Origin: Parachlamydiales bacterium
GTDB lineage: Bacteria > Chlamydiota > Chlamydiia > Chlamydiales > Rhabdochlamydiaceae
Direction: 5' to 3'
Length of the DNA: 64,000 nt
Assembly: GCA_003153295.1 (NCBI GenBank)
Contig: PLXY01000006.1
Location: forward strand, 132,217-196,216
This document shows, piece after piece, positions 52,374 through 61,909 of the stretch (within the stretch, counting starts at the first letter, position 1; the number at the start of each line of letters is the position of its first letter). The translations under genes were made by a program, and so were the position numbers. The notes under the pieces are model-generated. The model saw only the letters and a program-made list of their open reading frames with translations, did no database searches and had not been told where the DNA came from.

Positions 52374-54555
52374 AAAGGGTATTTATAGCAAGATGGGGAG
52401 GAACTTCATCCAAATATTCTGTTAGGTTAAGTCTTTCCAGCCTTTGAAAAACTTGGGGATGCAATTCTTTCCACCGAGTTAAATGTTTCTTATTCAAGCC
52501 TATCTCTCTCTTTTGTAGAGCGTATTCCAATTCTTTACTTTTATGAAAAGGATACATATAGCTACGATCTTTAATTTGACTTTTCAGCCAAATCTTTAAT
52601 TTTGAATCATCTTTTTCGTTAACGAAATCTTCAAAAAAAGCAATGAGGCTACTAAAAATATCCTTAAAGTGTTTTTGTTCAACATTCTTAAAGTCATTAC
52701 TGATATAAGGATTTTTCTCTTCAATAAAAGATAATTGACCTAAAGCACGAAGAGCTTCACAGGCTTCTTTATAATTTTTGATCCATTCAGTGGAGAATTC
52801 CTTCTCAAAAATAACAGATATTTTTATAAAATTTGTTAAATTTTGTGCTGAAAAGGGAGCCGTGTAAAATTGGGTTTGTTTGATTTGATTTAACCACTCC
52901 AAGATTTGATGTTTATTTGACTTATTCGCCCCATAAATATTTCTCTCGCATACGGTCTTAAAATCCGAAAATATAAATAATTGGGATTGATAATGCTGTT
53001 CAGTAAAATTGATCAACAAAGCTTTATATTTTTGAAAGAGCCGAGCATTTCTAATTATAACTTCCATTGCAGGGAGTATTTCTAGCAAAAGTTTTTTTAG
53101 TTCGTCATCAGCTAATGCCTGCGGCGGTGGAGAAGGTGGCAAGGCTTGTTTAGTTTCACTTAATTGGGTAGCTGGGGCTGTAGGTTCTAGGATTTTTGTT
53201 CTTTCATCTCTCATCAGCTCTTCGGCATAATAAAAAACCAACGCACAATACCCGGGACAAAGATTGTCTGGACATTCCATCAGGTAGCTCTCAGCATCCA
53301 TATCATAGAGTTTGGCTTTAGCTTTTAAAAAAAAGCATGACAATAGCTTGAGGTCGTCTGCAGGTAAGCCAGAATTGATATGTTTCCAACCCAACCAAGT
53401 CAAAATATTGAAAAAAGGAAAAGGGAGGGTAAATTTTGTAGGTTGATTTGATTCCTTTTCTGTAGTTTTTATCAAATGGTTACTGGTGGCGTAATCTTCT
53501 AAAAACTGTAAAGCTTCTGCATTATTTTTTCGGGTATAAAATTCTCTACAAAATTTAATGGCTTGATTTACACATGCAATGAGTTCTTTTTTCGAGCTAT
53601 CTTCATTAACTGAAGCTGCAACCGTTTCTTTATAAAACGGATTCATATTCAACTCAGAAATTATTTGAGTGCTCGCTATGTATAATTTTTGCCATTTTGA
53701 AAGAACTTCACAATCAATTGCAGTGCTTATCTTCTCGGGATTTTGTTCTAAACTTCTAATTAAAAGATCACTGAATAAAAAAGATGAAAAATAAATGGGA
53801 GAGATACGTTCTGAATTAAGCCATTCTCTTAATGTATTCTCATCTTTACATTGACTCAATTCTTCAAAGAATAGAATAGAGATTTGTATTTGATTTAAAA
53901 TAGTTTTTATATAATGATGTTCGTTTTCTGAAAGTTTAGGGGATGGTAAAGTTGGAGATGAGGGTGAGTTAGCCTCAGTGTTTGGCAACCTTTCAGTGGT
54001 TTGATCTTTAACCTCTGCGTGAAGAGCTGTAGGTTTTTCTCCCTGCGATGTTTCTTGCGGTCGAGGAAGAGAAGATGTCGGGGAATTCTTAGGAGTTGGG
54101 ACGATGTTAGTTGGGGCAGGAGCAGGATTAGGCTTTTCTGTATTTCTTGGTTCTTGCGATCCAGAAGGAGATAGCGGGGCATCGTTAGAAGGTGTTGGGA
54201 CGATTTTGGTGGGAGCCGGAGGAGGAGTGATCCTCTCAGCAAAGACAGCGTCTCTAACTTTTTTTGAATCTAAGCTAAAAGCGCGCGCGATTGTTCCAGG
54301 AATAATGAAGATCACAGCAAAACAAAAATAAGCTCCGGTTTTGATCGCTGAAGGTATCCAGGAGTCATTATTTCCGTTATTGCTTTTCTCAACGAGAGTA
54401 TAGGTACTGTTCTGGGTTTCAATCGTCTCTCGCCCTACAAAATACTGAACGTACCAAAGAGACCAATTAGCAAAATTATTTAGAGAAGAGTTATGACCCA
54501 TGACTTCAGTTCTATAAAACGCTTTAACTCTATTACTAACTCCTTCAATCGGCAT
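52339..54555 (-). CDS. Large modular effector-candidate protein A
   Basis: 738 aa. N-terminal domain (1-105) with FYRTEVMGHN, WYVQYFVGRETI, then a membrane-type segment (IKTGAYFCFAVIFIIPGTIA) and FSLDSKKVRDAVFAER. A Pro/Ser/Thr-rich linker (about 105-215) follows, then helical modules each opening with W-L and containing Y-x-x-PF, e.g. LREWLNSERISPIYFSSF, LEWLNQIKQTQFYTAPF, LKIWLKSQIKDRSYMYPF. The same N-terminal domain and modules occur in the neighbours on this strand. No catalytic motif is seen. AAGGGA precedes ATG 54555. Confidence 0.75.
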   Translation of the reverse strand: MPIEGVSNRVKAFYRTEVMGHNSSLNNFANWSLWYVQYFVGRETIETQNSTYTLVEKSNNGNNDSWIPSAIKTGAYFCFAVIFIIPGTIARAFSLDSKKVRDAVFAERITPPPAPTKIVPTPSNDAPLSPSGSQEPRNTEKPNPAPAPTNIVPTPKNSPTSSLPRPQETSQGEKPTALHAEVKDQTTERLPNTEANSPSSPTLPSPKLSENEHHYIKTILNQIQISILFFEELSQCKDENTLREWLNSERISPIYFSSFLFSDLLIRSLEQNPEKISTAIDCEVLSKWQKLYIASTQIISELNMNPFYKETVAASVNEDSSKKELIACVNQAIKFCREFYTRKNNAEALQFLEDYATSNHLIKTTEKESNQPTKFTLPFPFFNILTWLGWKHINSGLPADDLKLLSCFFLKAKAKLYDMDAESYLMECPDNLCPGYCALVFYYAEELMRDERTKILEPTAPATQLSETKQALPPSPPPQALADDELKKLLLEILPAMEVIIRNARLFQKYKALLINFTEQHYQSQLFIFSDFKTVCERNIYGANKSNKHQILEWLNQIKQTQFYTAPFSAQNLTNFIKISVIFEKEFSTEWIKNYKEACEALRALGQLSFIEEKNPYISNDFKNVEQKHFKDIFSSLIAFFEDFVNEKDDSKLKIWLKSQIKDRSYMYPFHKSKELEYALQKREIGLNKKHLTRWKELHPQVFQRLERLNLTEYLDEVPPHLAINTLSRAPIAQDKTG

Positions 54556-54617
54556 ATAAATCCCTTTTTAATTCAAGACAGTTTACATGAAATAGCAATT
54601 AACTTAATAGGAAAATT

Positions 54618-54641
54618 CCCTAACTGTTTTAACAGTTAGGG
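54618..54641 (-). terminator. Palindrome after modular gene B
   Basis: CCCTAACTG and CAGTTAGGG (54618-54641) form a 9-bp stem with an AT loop, followed on the reverse strand by AATTTTCC. It separates two of the modular genes. Confidence 0.5.
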
Positions 54642-54648
54642 AGGGGAT

Positions 54649-56484
54649 TTATTGCTCACTTAAAAAAGCGCGTAATTCTGGAGAAGCGTCAGCAGGGATA
54701 TGGGTGACATCTATAAAGCGTTTTAATTCAGGCGTTTCAAGTTTTTCCACACAAGTTTCAAAACAATCTTTCCATGCTCTCCGTTCTTCGAAACCGACGG
54801 TCTCTCTATAACGAGAGAGTTGAGAAAACCTTTTTTGACCCCATAAGAGAGGGTAATCAAATTTTGCACTATGCTTTTCTAACCATTGCTTAAGATTTTT
54901 GTCTTCCTTGATGGCTAATCTAAAAAATTCGGTTTCGCTTATGAACCGATCAGCAGTTGTCAAAGGAGCCATGTCTTGTGGCAGTTCCGTTAGAAATTTC
55001 TCTAAATTTAAGAATATTAATTGATCACGACAGAAAGGATATAGACTCTTGAAGTCTTCTAAAGAAGCTTTGTCGAATATTCCATCAACTATCTCAAGTT
55101 TTTCGTATATACCTTGCGCATTAATAAAAGGATAAGAGTAACTATGCTTGCTTTTGAAATCTTTGAACCATTTTTCTATCTCTTTTTGATCAGCTTCTTT
55201 GGATTCTTTAGGAAGTGTTCTAAGTTTTTCTGCAAGGGGTCTAATGACAAAGAGAGAGTCATTAAAAGCTTTTTCCATCATCTCTTTTACAGGCATGACT
55301 TCTTTTTTTGCTTGTACTAGTGCTGCGGGAGAAATGCATTCATTTGCATATTCAGGTAACCCTAAAGAAGCAAGTTTTGTGCAACAGCTACGATACAAGG
55401 TAATGAATTCAACATAAAAGGGGGGAGTATCTTGATCTTCAGGTGGTATAAGTTTTAGGAAATCCTTAGTCGCATAGAAGGGACTCAAATAATCAGGGTT
55501 TAATTTTTTCGCTTCCAACCACTTTTGAGTTGCAGCTTTATTATTGGGATAGTCTCGCAATTGACGATCCAGATCTTTAAAAAAAACAAGATGAGGTTCT
55601 ATTTTTTGTTTGATGAGCGCGAAAGGATCTCCTTGTGGGGACATAAACTGGTTCATCTGTGTTTTCAAGAGCTCTTTTAACTCAGGATTTTGAAGGACGG
55701 CTGACTGCGTAGCCTCCAACCCTTGATTCATATCATCAAGAATAGGAGTTTCTTGAGCATAAAAAGCTAGATCGCCCTTCATAAGCAAACAACAACGCGG
55801 ATAATTTATTGACCATTCTTTCATGATAGAGGGATCTAGATAAGGATGAAGGGCAGGGATGATGGGAAGTTTAGCTTTCAAAAAACCGCTCGTAGAAAAA
55901 GGATGGTATTCTTTAAAAAAAGGAAGCTGGCTTTCTTTTCGCAACCAGAGTCCTAAAGAATGGGTAGGTTGCTTTAGAAGCTCAACGAAAAATTGATTCA
56001 TCGTCTTTATTGTCAGAGTGACTTTTTTGCCTAGCTGTTCTACCTGATTTTTCAGTGAAGGATGTGGTGGCATATCCAAAAAATGACAAAAGGCCAAACT
56101 GTTCAATTCCAGAAAAACTTTTTGAAGCTCAGCGGGTTCTGCGGTCCTTTCGACTGAAATTTTTGGAGTTGGAGGCACTGGAGCTGTTAATACAGGAGAA
56201 GAAATTGTAGTCTCCTTCAAAGCTTCGGATAAAATATCGTCCAAATCATCGGCAACGGAAGGGGCAACACGAGAGGGATCTAGAGAGGGTTTAGGTACAG
56301 AGCTTGCCTGCTCTCTTAGGAAAGCTTCCATAGTATCGGCTAAGATTTTTTCCGAATCTGAAAGAAATGCTGGATCCAAGACAGCAGTGACCGGTAACGA
56401 TGCGATAGTTACATGCGCTTGAGTCTCTGGGCGTATAAGGGGTGAGGTTGAGCGGTTGGTGGTCGGGGAAGTGCCTGAAGCCAT
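54649..56484 (-). CDS. Large modular effector-candidate protein B
   Basis: 611 aa. Unlike its neighbours it has no membrane domain; it begins with a Ser/Thr/Pro-rich region of about 110 residues. Then come four modules opening with W-L or W-F at residues 180, 322, 439 and 534: LGLWLRKESQLPFFKEYHPF, QKWLEAKKLNPDYLSPF, EKWFKDFKSKHSYSYPF, and the C-terminal LKQWLEKHSAKFDYPLLW. The last 95 residues closely match the end of protein D, including PELKRFIDVTHIPADASPEL. AAGGTG lies before ATG 56484. Confidence 0.75.
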   Translation of the reverse strand: MASGTSPTTNRSTSPLIRPETQAHVTIASLPVTAVLDPAFLSDSEKILADTMEAFLREQASSVPKPSLDPSRVAPSVADDLDDILSEALKETTISSPVLTAPVPPTPKISVERTAEPAELQKVFLELNSLAFCHFLDMPPHPSLKNQVEQLGKKVTLTIKTMNQFFVELLKQPTHSLGLWLRKESQLPFFKEYHPFSTSGFLKAKLPIIPALHPYLDPSIMKEWSINYPRCCLLMKGDLAFYAQETPILDDMNQGLEATQSAVLQNPELKELLKTQMNQFMSPQGDPFALIKQKIEPHLVFFKDLDRQLRDYPNNKAATQKWLEAKKLNPDYLSPFYATKDFLKLIPPEDQDTPPFYVEFITLYRSCCTKLASLGLPEYANECISPAALVQAKKEVMPVKEMMEKAFNDSLFVIRPLAEKLRTLPKESKEADQKEIEKWFKDFKSKHSYSYPFINAQGIYEKLEIVDGIFDKASLEDFKSLYPFCRDQLIFLNLEKFLTELPQDMAPLTTADRFISETEFFRLAIKEDKNLKQWLEKHSAKFDYPLLWGQKRFSQLSRYRETVGFEERRAWKDCFETCVEKLETPELKRFIDVTHIPADASPELRAFLSEQ

Positions 56485-56506
56485 AATAACACCTTTTAGT
56501 TAAAAT

Positions 56507-57895
56507 TTAATCTGGTTGAGTATTTATTAATGATTGGAAGTTTGAAATATTTTCCAATTGATCCATAGCCCCCATCAAAGTCTGAATCAGCGGAAGATCT
56601 GGGGAAGGAGCTTCTTCAATAGCAAGATCTTTTTCTTTCAGAAAGGTAATGCAACTTGTATAAGTGGTCAAAAAAGGTTGTATTTTGGAGATATCAGGAG
56701 CTAATTTTTTCATAAGTTCTAGAACTCGCGGATAAGTTGTAAATGGATAGAAGTACTTAGGAGAAGCTTTTTGTTTTTCCAACCATTCCTTGATTTCTAC
56801 AGTTTGTACATCGGACTTTTGGAAAAATGTCTCCAATTCCGAAAAGAACTCTTTATTCCATCTAAAAGCTGAACTAAGAACGCCCTTCGATTCGGCCTGG
56901 ATTTTTTTCTGGCGAGTTTCTTCTTGCCGATGGTCAGCAAAGCCTACGTCGTCTAATTTCTTGCAGCAGTTCGTATGCAGTTCACTAAACCGGGAGAATA
57001 GAGCAGGGTCAATGAGATCTCTCAGTGCAGGATTGCTTTGCAGCTTTTCTGCAAAAAGAAAAGGATAGGGGTAAAAGGGGCTATTAAAAGCTTCCTTAAA
57101 TACGCTTTCTACGCTGCTTTTGTCCTTTTTTTCACTTAGCTTAGATAAAAAGGAGATAGAAGATGTAAGTTGGTTATTGAGAGCCTTCTTTTTTGGTGCT
57201 TTTTTCAGTTCTTCAGCTTGCACACTCAGATAACTGGTTTGCACAGACTCAGGCAATTTCATCAACAGCTCAGTAGCACTCAACGCGGGTAACTTTAAGA
57301 GAAATTGAAGGGCATACTTATGCTGACTTTTCGGACAAAGGAAAAAAACTTGTATATGCAGAGGTAATTTCATTAACAAATCTGTGCATTCAGGCTCAGA
57401 CAATTTTAAGAGAAATTCAACGGAATAACCTAGGGAAGTCTGCGAAAGAAAAGAAATAGTTTGTTCTTGAGGCAACTCTTTAAGCAATGCATGCCGTTTA
57501 GCTTCGGGTTTTTTGCACAGGAAACCAAACATAGAAGATGTGCGACCGGACGCAGGAACTTGTGAAATCAAAGCGAGTGAATAGACCTGGTCGATCTCAG
57601 GAGAACGCAAACTTAAATGGCGGGTCAAAATTCCGATAGGAGTTAGAAAAGGGACTAAACAGAAAGCGCCTATCCAGACAGCAATTTTCAGGAGTGTTTT
57701 ATAATAGGGATTTGGAAGGGTAGAATCAGGCGCTGCTTTTAGGGTGACCCTTCCATTCAGACATTCATATCGCTTTTGACCAATCAAATGTTGAATGGCG
57801 GCAAAAGCTACATTAGTCGCCGAGTTACAAAAATTGGATGTATCTTGTAGGACAAGTTGTGTTCTAAAAAAGGCGTCTAATCTTCTAATTAACAT
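56507..57895 (-). CDS. Large modular effector-candidate protein C
   Basis: 462 aa. The N-terminal domain (AFFRTQLVLQ; AAIQHLIGQKRYE; a hydrophobic stretch at about 70-95; LSLRSPEIDQV) parallels proteins A and D. Residues about 130-235 hold three 34-residue repeats of the type LLMKLPESVQTSYLS with ALQFLLKLP, a Leu-rich pattern absent from A, B and D. Two W/F...Y.YPF modules follow, one ending KEWLEKQKASPKYFYPF. Ends 22 bp before gene B starts, so co-transcription is likely. Confidence 0.72.
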   Translation of the reverse strand: MLIRRLDAFFRTQLVLQDTSNFCNSATNVAFAAIQHLIGQKRYECLNGRVTLKAAPDSTLPNPYYKTLLKIAVWIGAFCLVPFLTPIGILTRHLSLRSPEIDQVYSLALISQVPASGRTSSMFGFLCKKPEAKRHALLKELPQEQTISFLSQTSLGYSVEFLLKLSEPECTDLLMKLPLHIQVFFLCPKSQHKYALQFLLKLPALSATELLMKLPESVQTSYLSVQAEELKKAPKKKALNNQLTSSISFLSKLSEKKDKSSVESVFKEAFNSPFYPYPFLFAEKLQSNPALRDLIDPALFSRFSELHTNCCKKLDDVGFADHRQEETRQKKIQAESKGVLSSAFRWNKEFFSELETFFQKSDVQTVEIKEWLEKQKASPKYFYPFTTYPRVLELMKKLAPDISKIQPFLTTYTSCITFLKEKDLAIEEAPSPDLPLIQTLMGAMDQLENISNFQSLINTQPD

Positions 57896-57970
57896 CCAAA
57901 TACCGTTTAAGTTGCCGAAGATATTACCATGGAAATTTTCTTATCGGCAATGTTTTTAAGCAAAGACAAT

Positions 57971-59629
57971 CTATACTGCGGTCAGAAAAGCGCGTAATTC
58001 TGGTGAGGCATCTTTAGGGATCTGAGTCGTATCAATGAATAGCTTCAATTCAGGGGTGGTGAGCTTTTCCGTGCATGCTTCTAAGCAATATCTCCAAGTG
58101 TTTCGGATCGTACTATCAACTTCTTTATAGTCTTTAATCTTAGAGAGTCGTTTTTTAGCCCATAAGAGTGGATAATCATTTGAGGAATTATTTTTTTCTA
58201 ACCATTCTTTTAGATTTTTTTCCTCTTGTGTAACCATTTCTTGGAGGAATTTTACTTCCCTTGTCAAACGATCAACAATCGATATTTCTTTTGTGGAACG
58301 GGAAGGTGCAGCAGGAGGAGGTGTAAACGTCGCGATTTTACCAAGATTGTGCACAGATGGGATAATAAAACCCGCAGCACGCAGTTTCTGACAACACTCG
58401 CTATAAAGTGTAAGATAACCGGAATAAGGGGGTTTATCTAAAACTTCTGGCATGAAGCGACGGAAACATTTTAACATCTTGGAAGTAGAGAAGATTTGAG
58501 TGATATGAGGTAAATTTCCATTTTTTGGATACAATAGAGACATTAATGTAGAAGGATTAGGAGGGGATTGCTGAAGTAGAGATAGAAGCGATTCAAAAAA
58601 TAACGTGTTATTTTTGATCATGAGCTTCATATTTTCTTTTTCACGGTCCATGTTTTTTTTCGTTTGATGGATCGTTTCAGTCATTTGCTGCCGCGCCTGC
58701 GGAGGGCATTCTTCTGCTAAATAGTCTTTTAGATTAGGATCGCTCATCAAGTCATCACATTGACCATCTAACTCCTCCCATTCTGCTAGATCTTTTTCAT
58801 CGAGTTTGATTCCCGCTTCATTCAAAGAGATCTGATAAATAAGAAAATAATCTCTTAAAAAAAAGGGAGCCGAATAGGATGGATCCCTTCTTTGCTCATC
58901 AATAAAGGAAATTATAGCCTTAAAATTTCCGCGATGTTTTAGTAACTCTTTATAAAATGAAAAAAGATAGTTCAATGTTTCCTTCAGAGTAGCTTCCGTT
59001 TGAGATTTGATCACAGGGTCTTTATACACCTCTTTCATTCTCTGCACGACATCCTCATAAGAGGGCTCTCTCTCAGTTTTTCTGGGCTCCTTAGTCGAAG
59101 GACTTTTCGGACTACTAGAAGGAACGCTAACAGTAGGATTTGGTGGGTTTTTTAAGGGGATACTTGTATGGGATTTGGTTGGGTCGCCAGCGGTCTTAGT
59201 TGATGGGGGCTGAGCAGTACTGTGAGCTCCGCTAGAGAGAACCTTATCAGAAGGATTTGATGAATTTTCAGCAGGAGACTGAAGAGTGGCTCTATCTGCA
59301 AAAACAGCTTGGCGAATTTCAGGAGAGTCCAAGCTTAAGATACGGGCCCATGTTCCAATAATTAAGCAAGGGATAGCGGCGATAAAATATAGCCCACTTT
59401 TAACAGCAGAGGGAATCCAAGGGTAGGCATCATCTACTTTATTCGGAAGTATTCGTTCAACTTTTCCATCTTTATATTGAATTAACTCTTTGCCAGTGAA
59501 ATAGTGGACATAAGAAAAACATGTATTAGCGACATCATTAAGTTTATTCGGCTTATTCAGTCTTACTTCAGTCGTATAAAAATGTAAAACACCCTGTGAA
59601 ATGATACGAGGGATTGATGATGTTGACAT
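57971..59629 (-). CDS. Large modular effector-candidate protein D
   Basis: About 552 aa from ATG 59629, chosen because AAGGAGAACATC precedes it; the frame extends to 59662. The N-terminal domain (HFYTTEVRLNKP; FSYVHYFTGKELI; SAVKSGLYFIAAIPCLIIGT; LSLDSPEIRQAVFADR) is very like protein A. A Ser/Pro-rich linker and three helical modules follow (RRDPSYSAPFF; LKEWLEKNNSSNDYPLLW), ending TPELKLFIDTTQIPKDASPE. Most likely the first gene of the four-gene array. Confidence 0.75.
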   Translation of the reverse strand: MSTSSIPRIISQGVLHFYTTEVRLNKPNKLNDVANTCFSYVHYFTGKELIQYKDGKVERILPNKVDDAYPWIPSAVKSGLYFIAAIPCLIIGTWARILSLDSPEIRQAVFADRATLQSPAENSSNPSDKVLSSGAHSTAQPPSTKTAGDPTKSHTSIPLKNPPNPTVSVPSSSPKSPSTKEPRKTEREPSYEDVVQRMKEVYKDPVIKSQTEATLKETLNYLFSFYKELLKHRGNFKAIISFIDEQRRDPSYSAPFFLRDYFLIYQISLNEAGIKLDEKDLAEWEELDGQCDDLMSDPNLKDYLAEECPPQARQQMTETIHQTKKNMDREKENMKLMIKNNTLFFESLLSLLQQSPPNPSTLMSLLYPKNGNLPHITQIFSTSKMLKCFRRFMPEVLDKPPYSGYLTLYSECCQKLRAAGFIIPSVHNLGKIATFTPPPAAPSRSTKEISIVDRLTREVKFLQEMVTQEEKNLKEWLEKNNSSNDYPLLWAKKRLSKIKDYKEVDSTIRNTWRYCLEACTEKLTTPELKLFIDTTQIPKDASPELRAFLTAV

Positions 59630-59715
59630 GATGTTCTCCTTTTTAGGGGAGAAGTTTAGCATGAACTTTTGGTTATAGGCAATTCTTGTCTTATTGGGAT
59701 TCTCTGATCATCATA

Positions 59716-61140
59716 TCAGCCTTTGATAACAAGCCCGGGCTTTAAACGGGCGACCATGGACGCAAGTCCGGCCTGCTCTACAGCTTCAACAACATCATCG
59801 ACATCTTTGTAGGCATCGGGCATTTCTTCTGCCACAGTGCGTCCTGAAGAGGAAAGAACTGTAACGCCTTGAGAGGCCATATATTCAAAAACGTTTTTCC
59901 CTTTCCACGCTTTGAGCGATTTCACGCGGCTTTGCGCGCGGCCTGCTCCATGACAGGAGGTACTCCAGGTGAGCGGATTGCCCAGGCCTGCCATGAGATG
60001 GCTGGCACGACCCATATCTCCGGGCACTAAGACCGGCTGTCCGGTTTTTCGGAAAAGAGGAGAGAGCTCTTCGGCATTCGGTCCGAAAGCCCTTGTAGCG
60101 CCCTTCCGATGGACGCAGAGCCGTTTTTTTTCGCCATTGAAAAGATGAGTTTCAAATTTGGCGATGTTGTGACAGACATCGTAGAGAAGTTCGATTTTTT
60201 CAGGAGGGATATGGAGTATTTTTTCAAAAGCAGTACGGACCAGATGTAGGATCTGCTGTCGGTTATTGAAAGCGAAATTGGCAGCAGCGGCCATGGCGCT
60301 GAAATATTTTTGGCCGTGCTGGCTTTGGATCGGTGCTGCGACGAGCTGCCGGTCCGGAAGGTTTTCAGCAAAGCCCAGCTTGATGAATTCATCGAGAGTG
60401 TCTTGGCAGATCTGGTGGCCAAATCCGCGGGAGCCGGAGTGGATGAGAATATAGGTCTGGCCTTCTTCGACACCCCAAGCTTCTGCTGTCTTAGGAAGGA
60501 AGATTTTTTCGATTTCTCCGATTTCGACAAAGTGATTCCCGGACCCGATGGTGCCGAGCTGATCCTTGCCGCGGTCTTTGGCTAAGGCGGAGACAGCAGA
60601 CAGATCAGCGCCTTCGATCATGCCATTACTTTCGATATGGTCAAGATCGCGGGCAAATCCGTATCCTTGCTCGACCGACCATTTTGCTCCTTTGAGCAAA
60701 AGTTTTTGGAATTCTTTTTCAGTGAGGCTTTTTTGAGAATGTCCTTTGCCGATGCCGGAAGGCACTAAAGAAAAAATGCGATGGATGAGCATATCTCGGA
60801 TCGAAGCTTTCAAATCTTTGAATTTAATAGGAGCCAAAGCTAAACGGACGCCGCAATTGATATCGTAGCCGACACCGCCCGGGCTGATCACTCCCGAAGC
60901 GGCGTCCATCGCAGCGACACCGCCAATGGGAAATCCATAACCCCAATGCATATCGGGCATGGCAATGCTATAGCCGACAATGCCGGGAAGACAGGCGACA
61001 TTGCGGACTTGCTGAAGAGGTTCTTCGATATCCATCGCTTGAAGGAGTTTATTCGTCGCAATGATAAGCCCGGGGACTTTCATTTCATTTTCTTGAGGAA
61101 GGAGATAAGTTGCCGGAGCAATTTGTTTATAGTTAGACAT
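59716..61140 (-). CDS. rtcB: RNA-splicing ligase RtcB
   Basis: 474 aa. The metal and GMP sites are clear: MPDMHWGYGFPIGG, GVGYDINCGVRL with Asp93 and Cys96, GTIGSGNHFVE, HSGSRGFGHQ, and the guanylylated His397 in SCHGAGRAQSR. RtcB joins 2',3'-cyclic phosphate (or 3'-phosphate) and 5'-OH RNA ends using GTP and Mn2+. It starts inside the end of the upstream fusion gene (8-bp overlap), whose C-terminal half is archease, RtcB's known activator. Confidence 0.95.
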   Translation of the reverse strand: MSNYKQIAPATYLLPQENEMKVPGLIIATNKLLQAMDIEEPLQQVRNVACLPGIVGYSIAMPDMHWGYGFPIGGVAAMDAASGVISPGGVGYDINCGVRLALAPIKFKDLKASIRDMLIHRIFSLVPSGIGKGHSQKSLTEKEFQKLLLKGAKWSVEQGYGFARDLDHIESNGMIEGADLSAVSALAKDRGKDQLGTIGSGNHFVEIGEIEKIFLPKTAEAWGVEEGQTYILIHSGSRGFGHQICQDTLDEFIKLGFAENLPDRQLVAAPIQSQHGQKYFSAMAAAANFAFNNRQQILHLVRTAFEKILHIPPEKIELLYDVCHNIAKFETHLFNGEKKRLCVHRKGATRAFGPNAEELSPLFRKTGQPVLVPGDMGRASHLMAGLGNPLTWSTSCHGAGRAQSRVKSLKAWKGKNVFEYMASQGVTVLSSSGRTVAEEMPDAYKDVDDVVEAVEQAGLASMVARLKPGLVIKG

Positions 61141-61909
61141 CGACGATCATTTTCCATTCTAAATGATTTGCATGATAGATCATTTCATCATGATAGCTCA
61201 CGGCTTTAAACGGAACGCCGATAGCAAGGTCAGTACGGGCAATAAGTTCATTGAGAGCGGCAATGACCGTGTCTAAAGAGGGAAATTTTTTCTCCCCAGA
61301 AAAATAATGAACTAAGGGAGGAAATTTAAATGCCAGAGCGAGTTGAGCATGTAGATAAAGTTCATAAAAATTATTGCCGCGGATTAAAAAGGCGATATCG
61401 GCTGTATGTTCGATTTCTTCAAAAGGAGGAATGAAAGAATGTCTCCATAACGATTGATAGTGGGAGTTTCCAAGACTTTCCCATAAAGCAATCGCTTTGA
61501 CATAAAAGGGGATTTGGCACGAAAATTTTTTCCAGGCTTCGACATCGATAGCCCCTCGAGAGACCGTGATATGGGGAAAAAATTGCCGAGTCTCTTGAAC
61601 ATGCAATGCATGAGCAATGAGTTTTTGATCAGCTTGCATGAAGTTCGGAGGTTCAATGTCGGCTGCTACAATACGCGGTTCATGGTCGCTCGGCAAAAAA
61701 CTCCATCGGGTACAATAACCCGCAGGTCCTATTGAAGAAGGAAGGGAGATCGTTTTAATTTTTTCTAAAACAGGAGATAAGGAAGTTGAGCCTAAGAAAG
61801 CGAGGGTCAAATGACGATTTTCTTCGTCTAAAATCCTTCCTGCAGGAAAGTCTTGGGGCCAAATCGCTTCAATCTCTGCGGCAACAAAAAGTTTTTTGTC
61901 ATTCATCAT
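61133..61909 (-). CDS. 2H phosphoesterase (ThpR/LigT) fused to archease
   Basis: 258 aa, two recognisable domains. Residues 1-155 are a 2H RNA cyclic phosphodiesterase: HLTLAFLG (His33-x-Thr35) and FFPHITVSR (His113-x-Thr115). Residues about 160-258 are archease: FEEIEHTADIAFLIRGNNFY with the conserved HTAD (168-171) and the end YHANHLEWKMIVDV. Archease helps RtcB form its RNA-guanylate step and turnover; 2H enzymes open 2',3'-cyclic phosphate ends. The fused pair ends in the RtcB start. Starts are ATG 61909 or 61906, overlapping the upstream stop (ATGA). Confidence 0.85.
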   Translation of the reverse strand: MMNDKKLFVAAEIEAIWPQDFPAGRILDEENRHLTLAFLGSTSLSPVLEKIKTISLPSSIGPAGYCTRWSFLPSDHEPRIVAADIEPPNFMQADQKLIAHALHVQETRQFFPHITVSRGAIDVEAWKKFSCQIPFYVKAIALWESLGNSHYQSLWRHSFIPPFEEIEHTADIAFLIRGNNFYELYLHAQLALAFKFPPLVHYFSGEKKFPSLDTVIAALNELIARTDLAIGVPFKAVSYHDEMIYHANHLEWKMIVDV

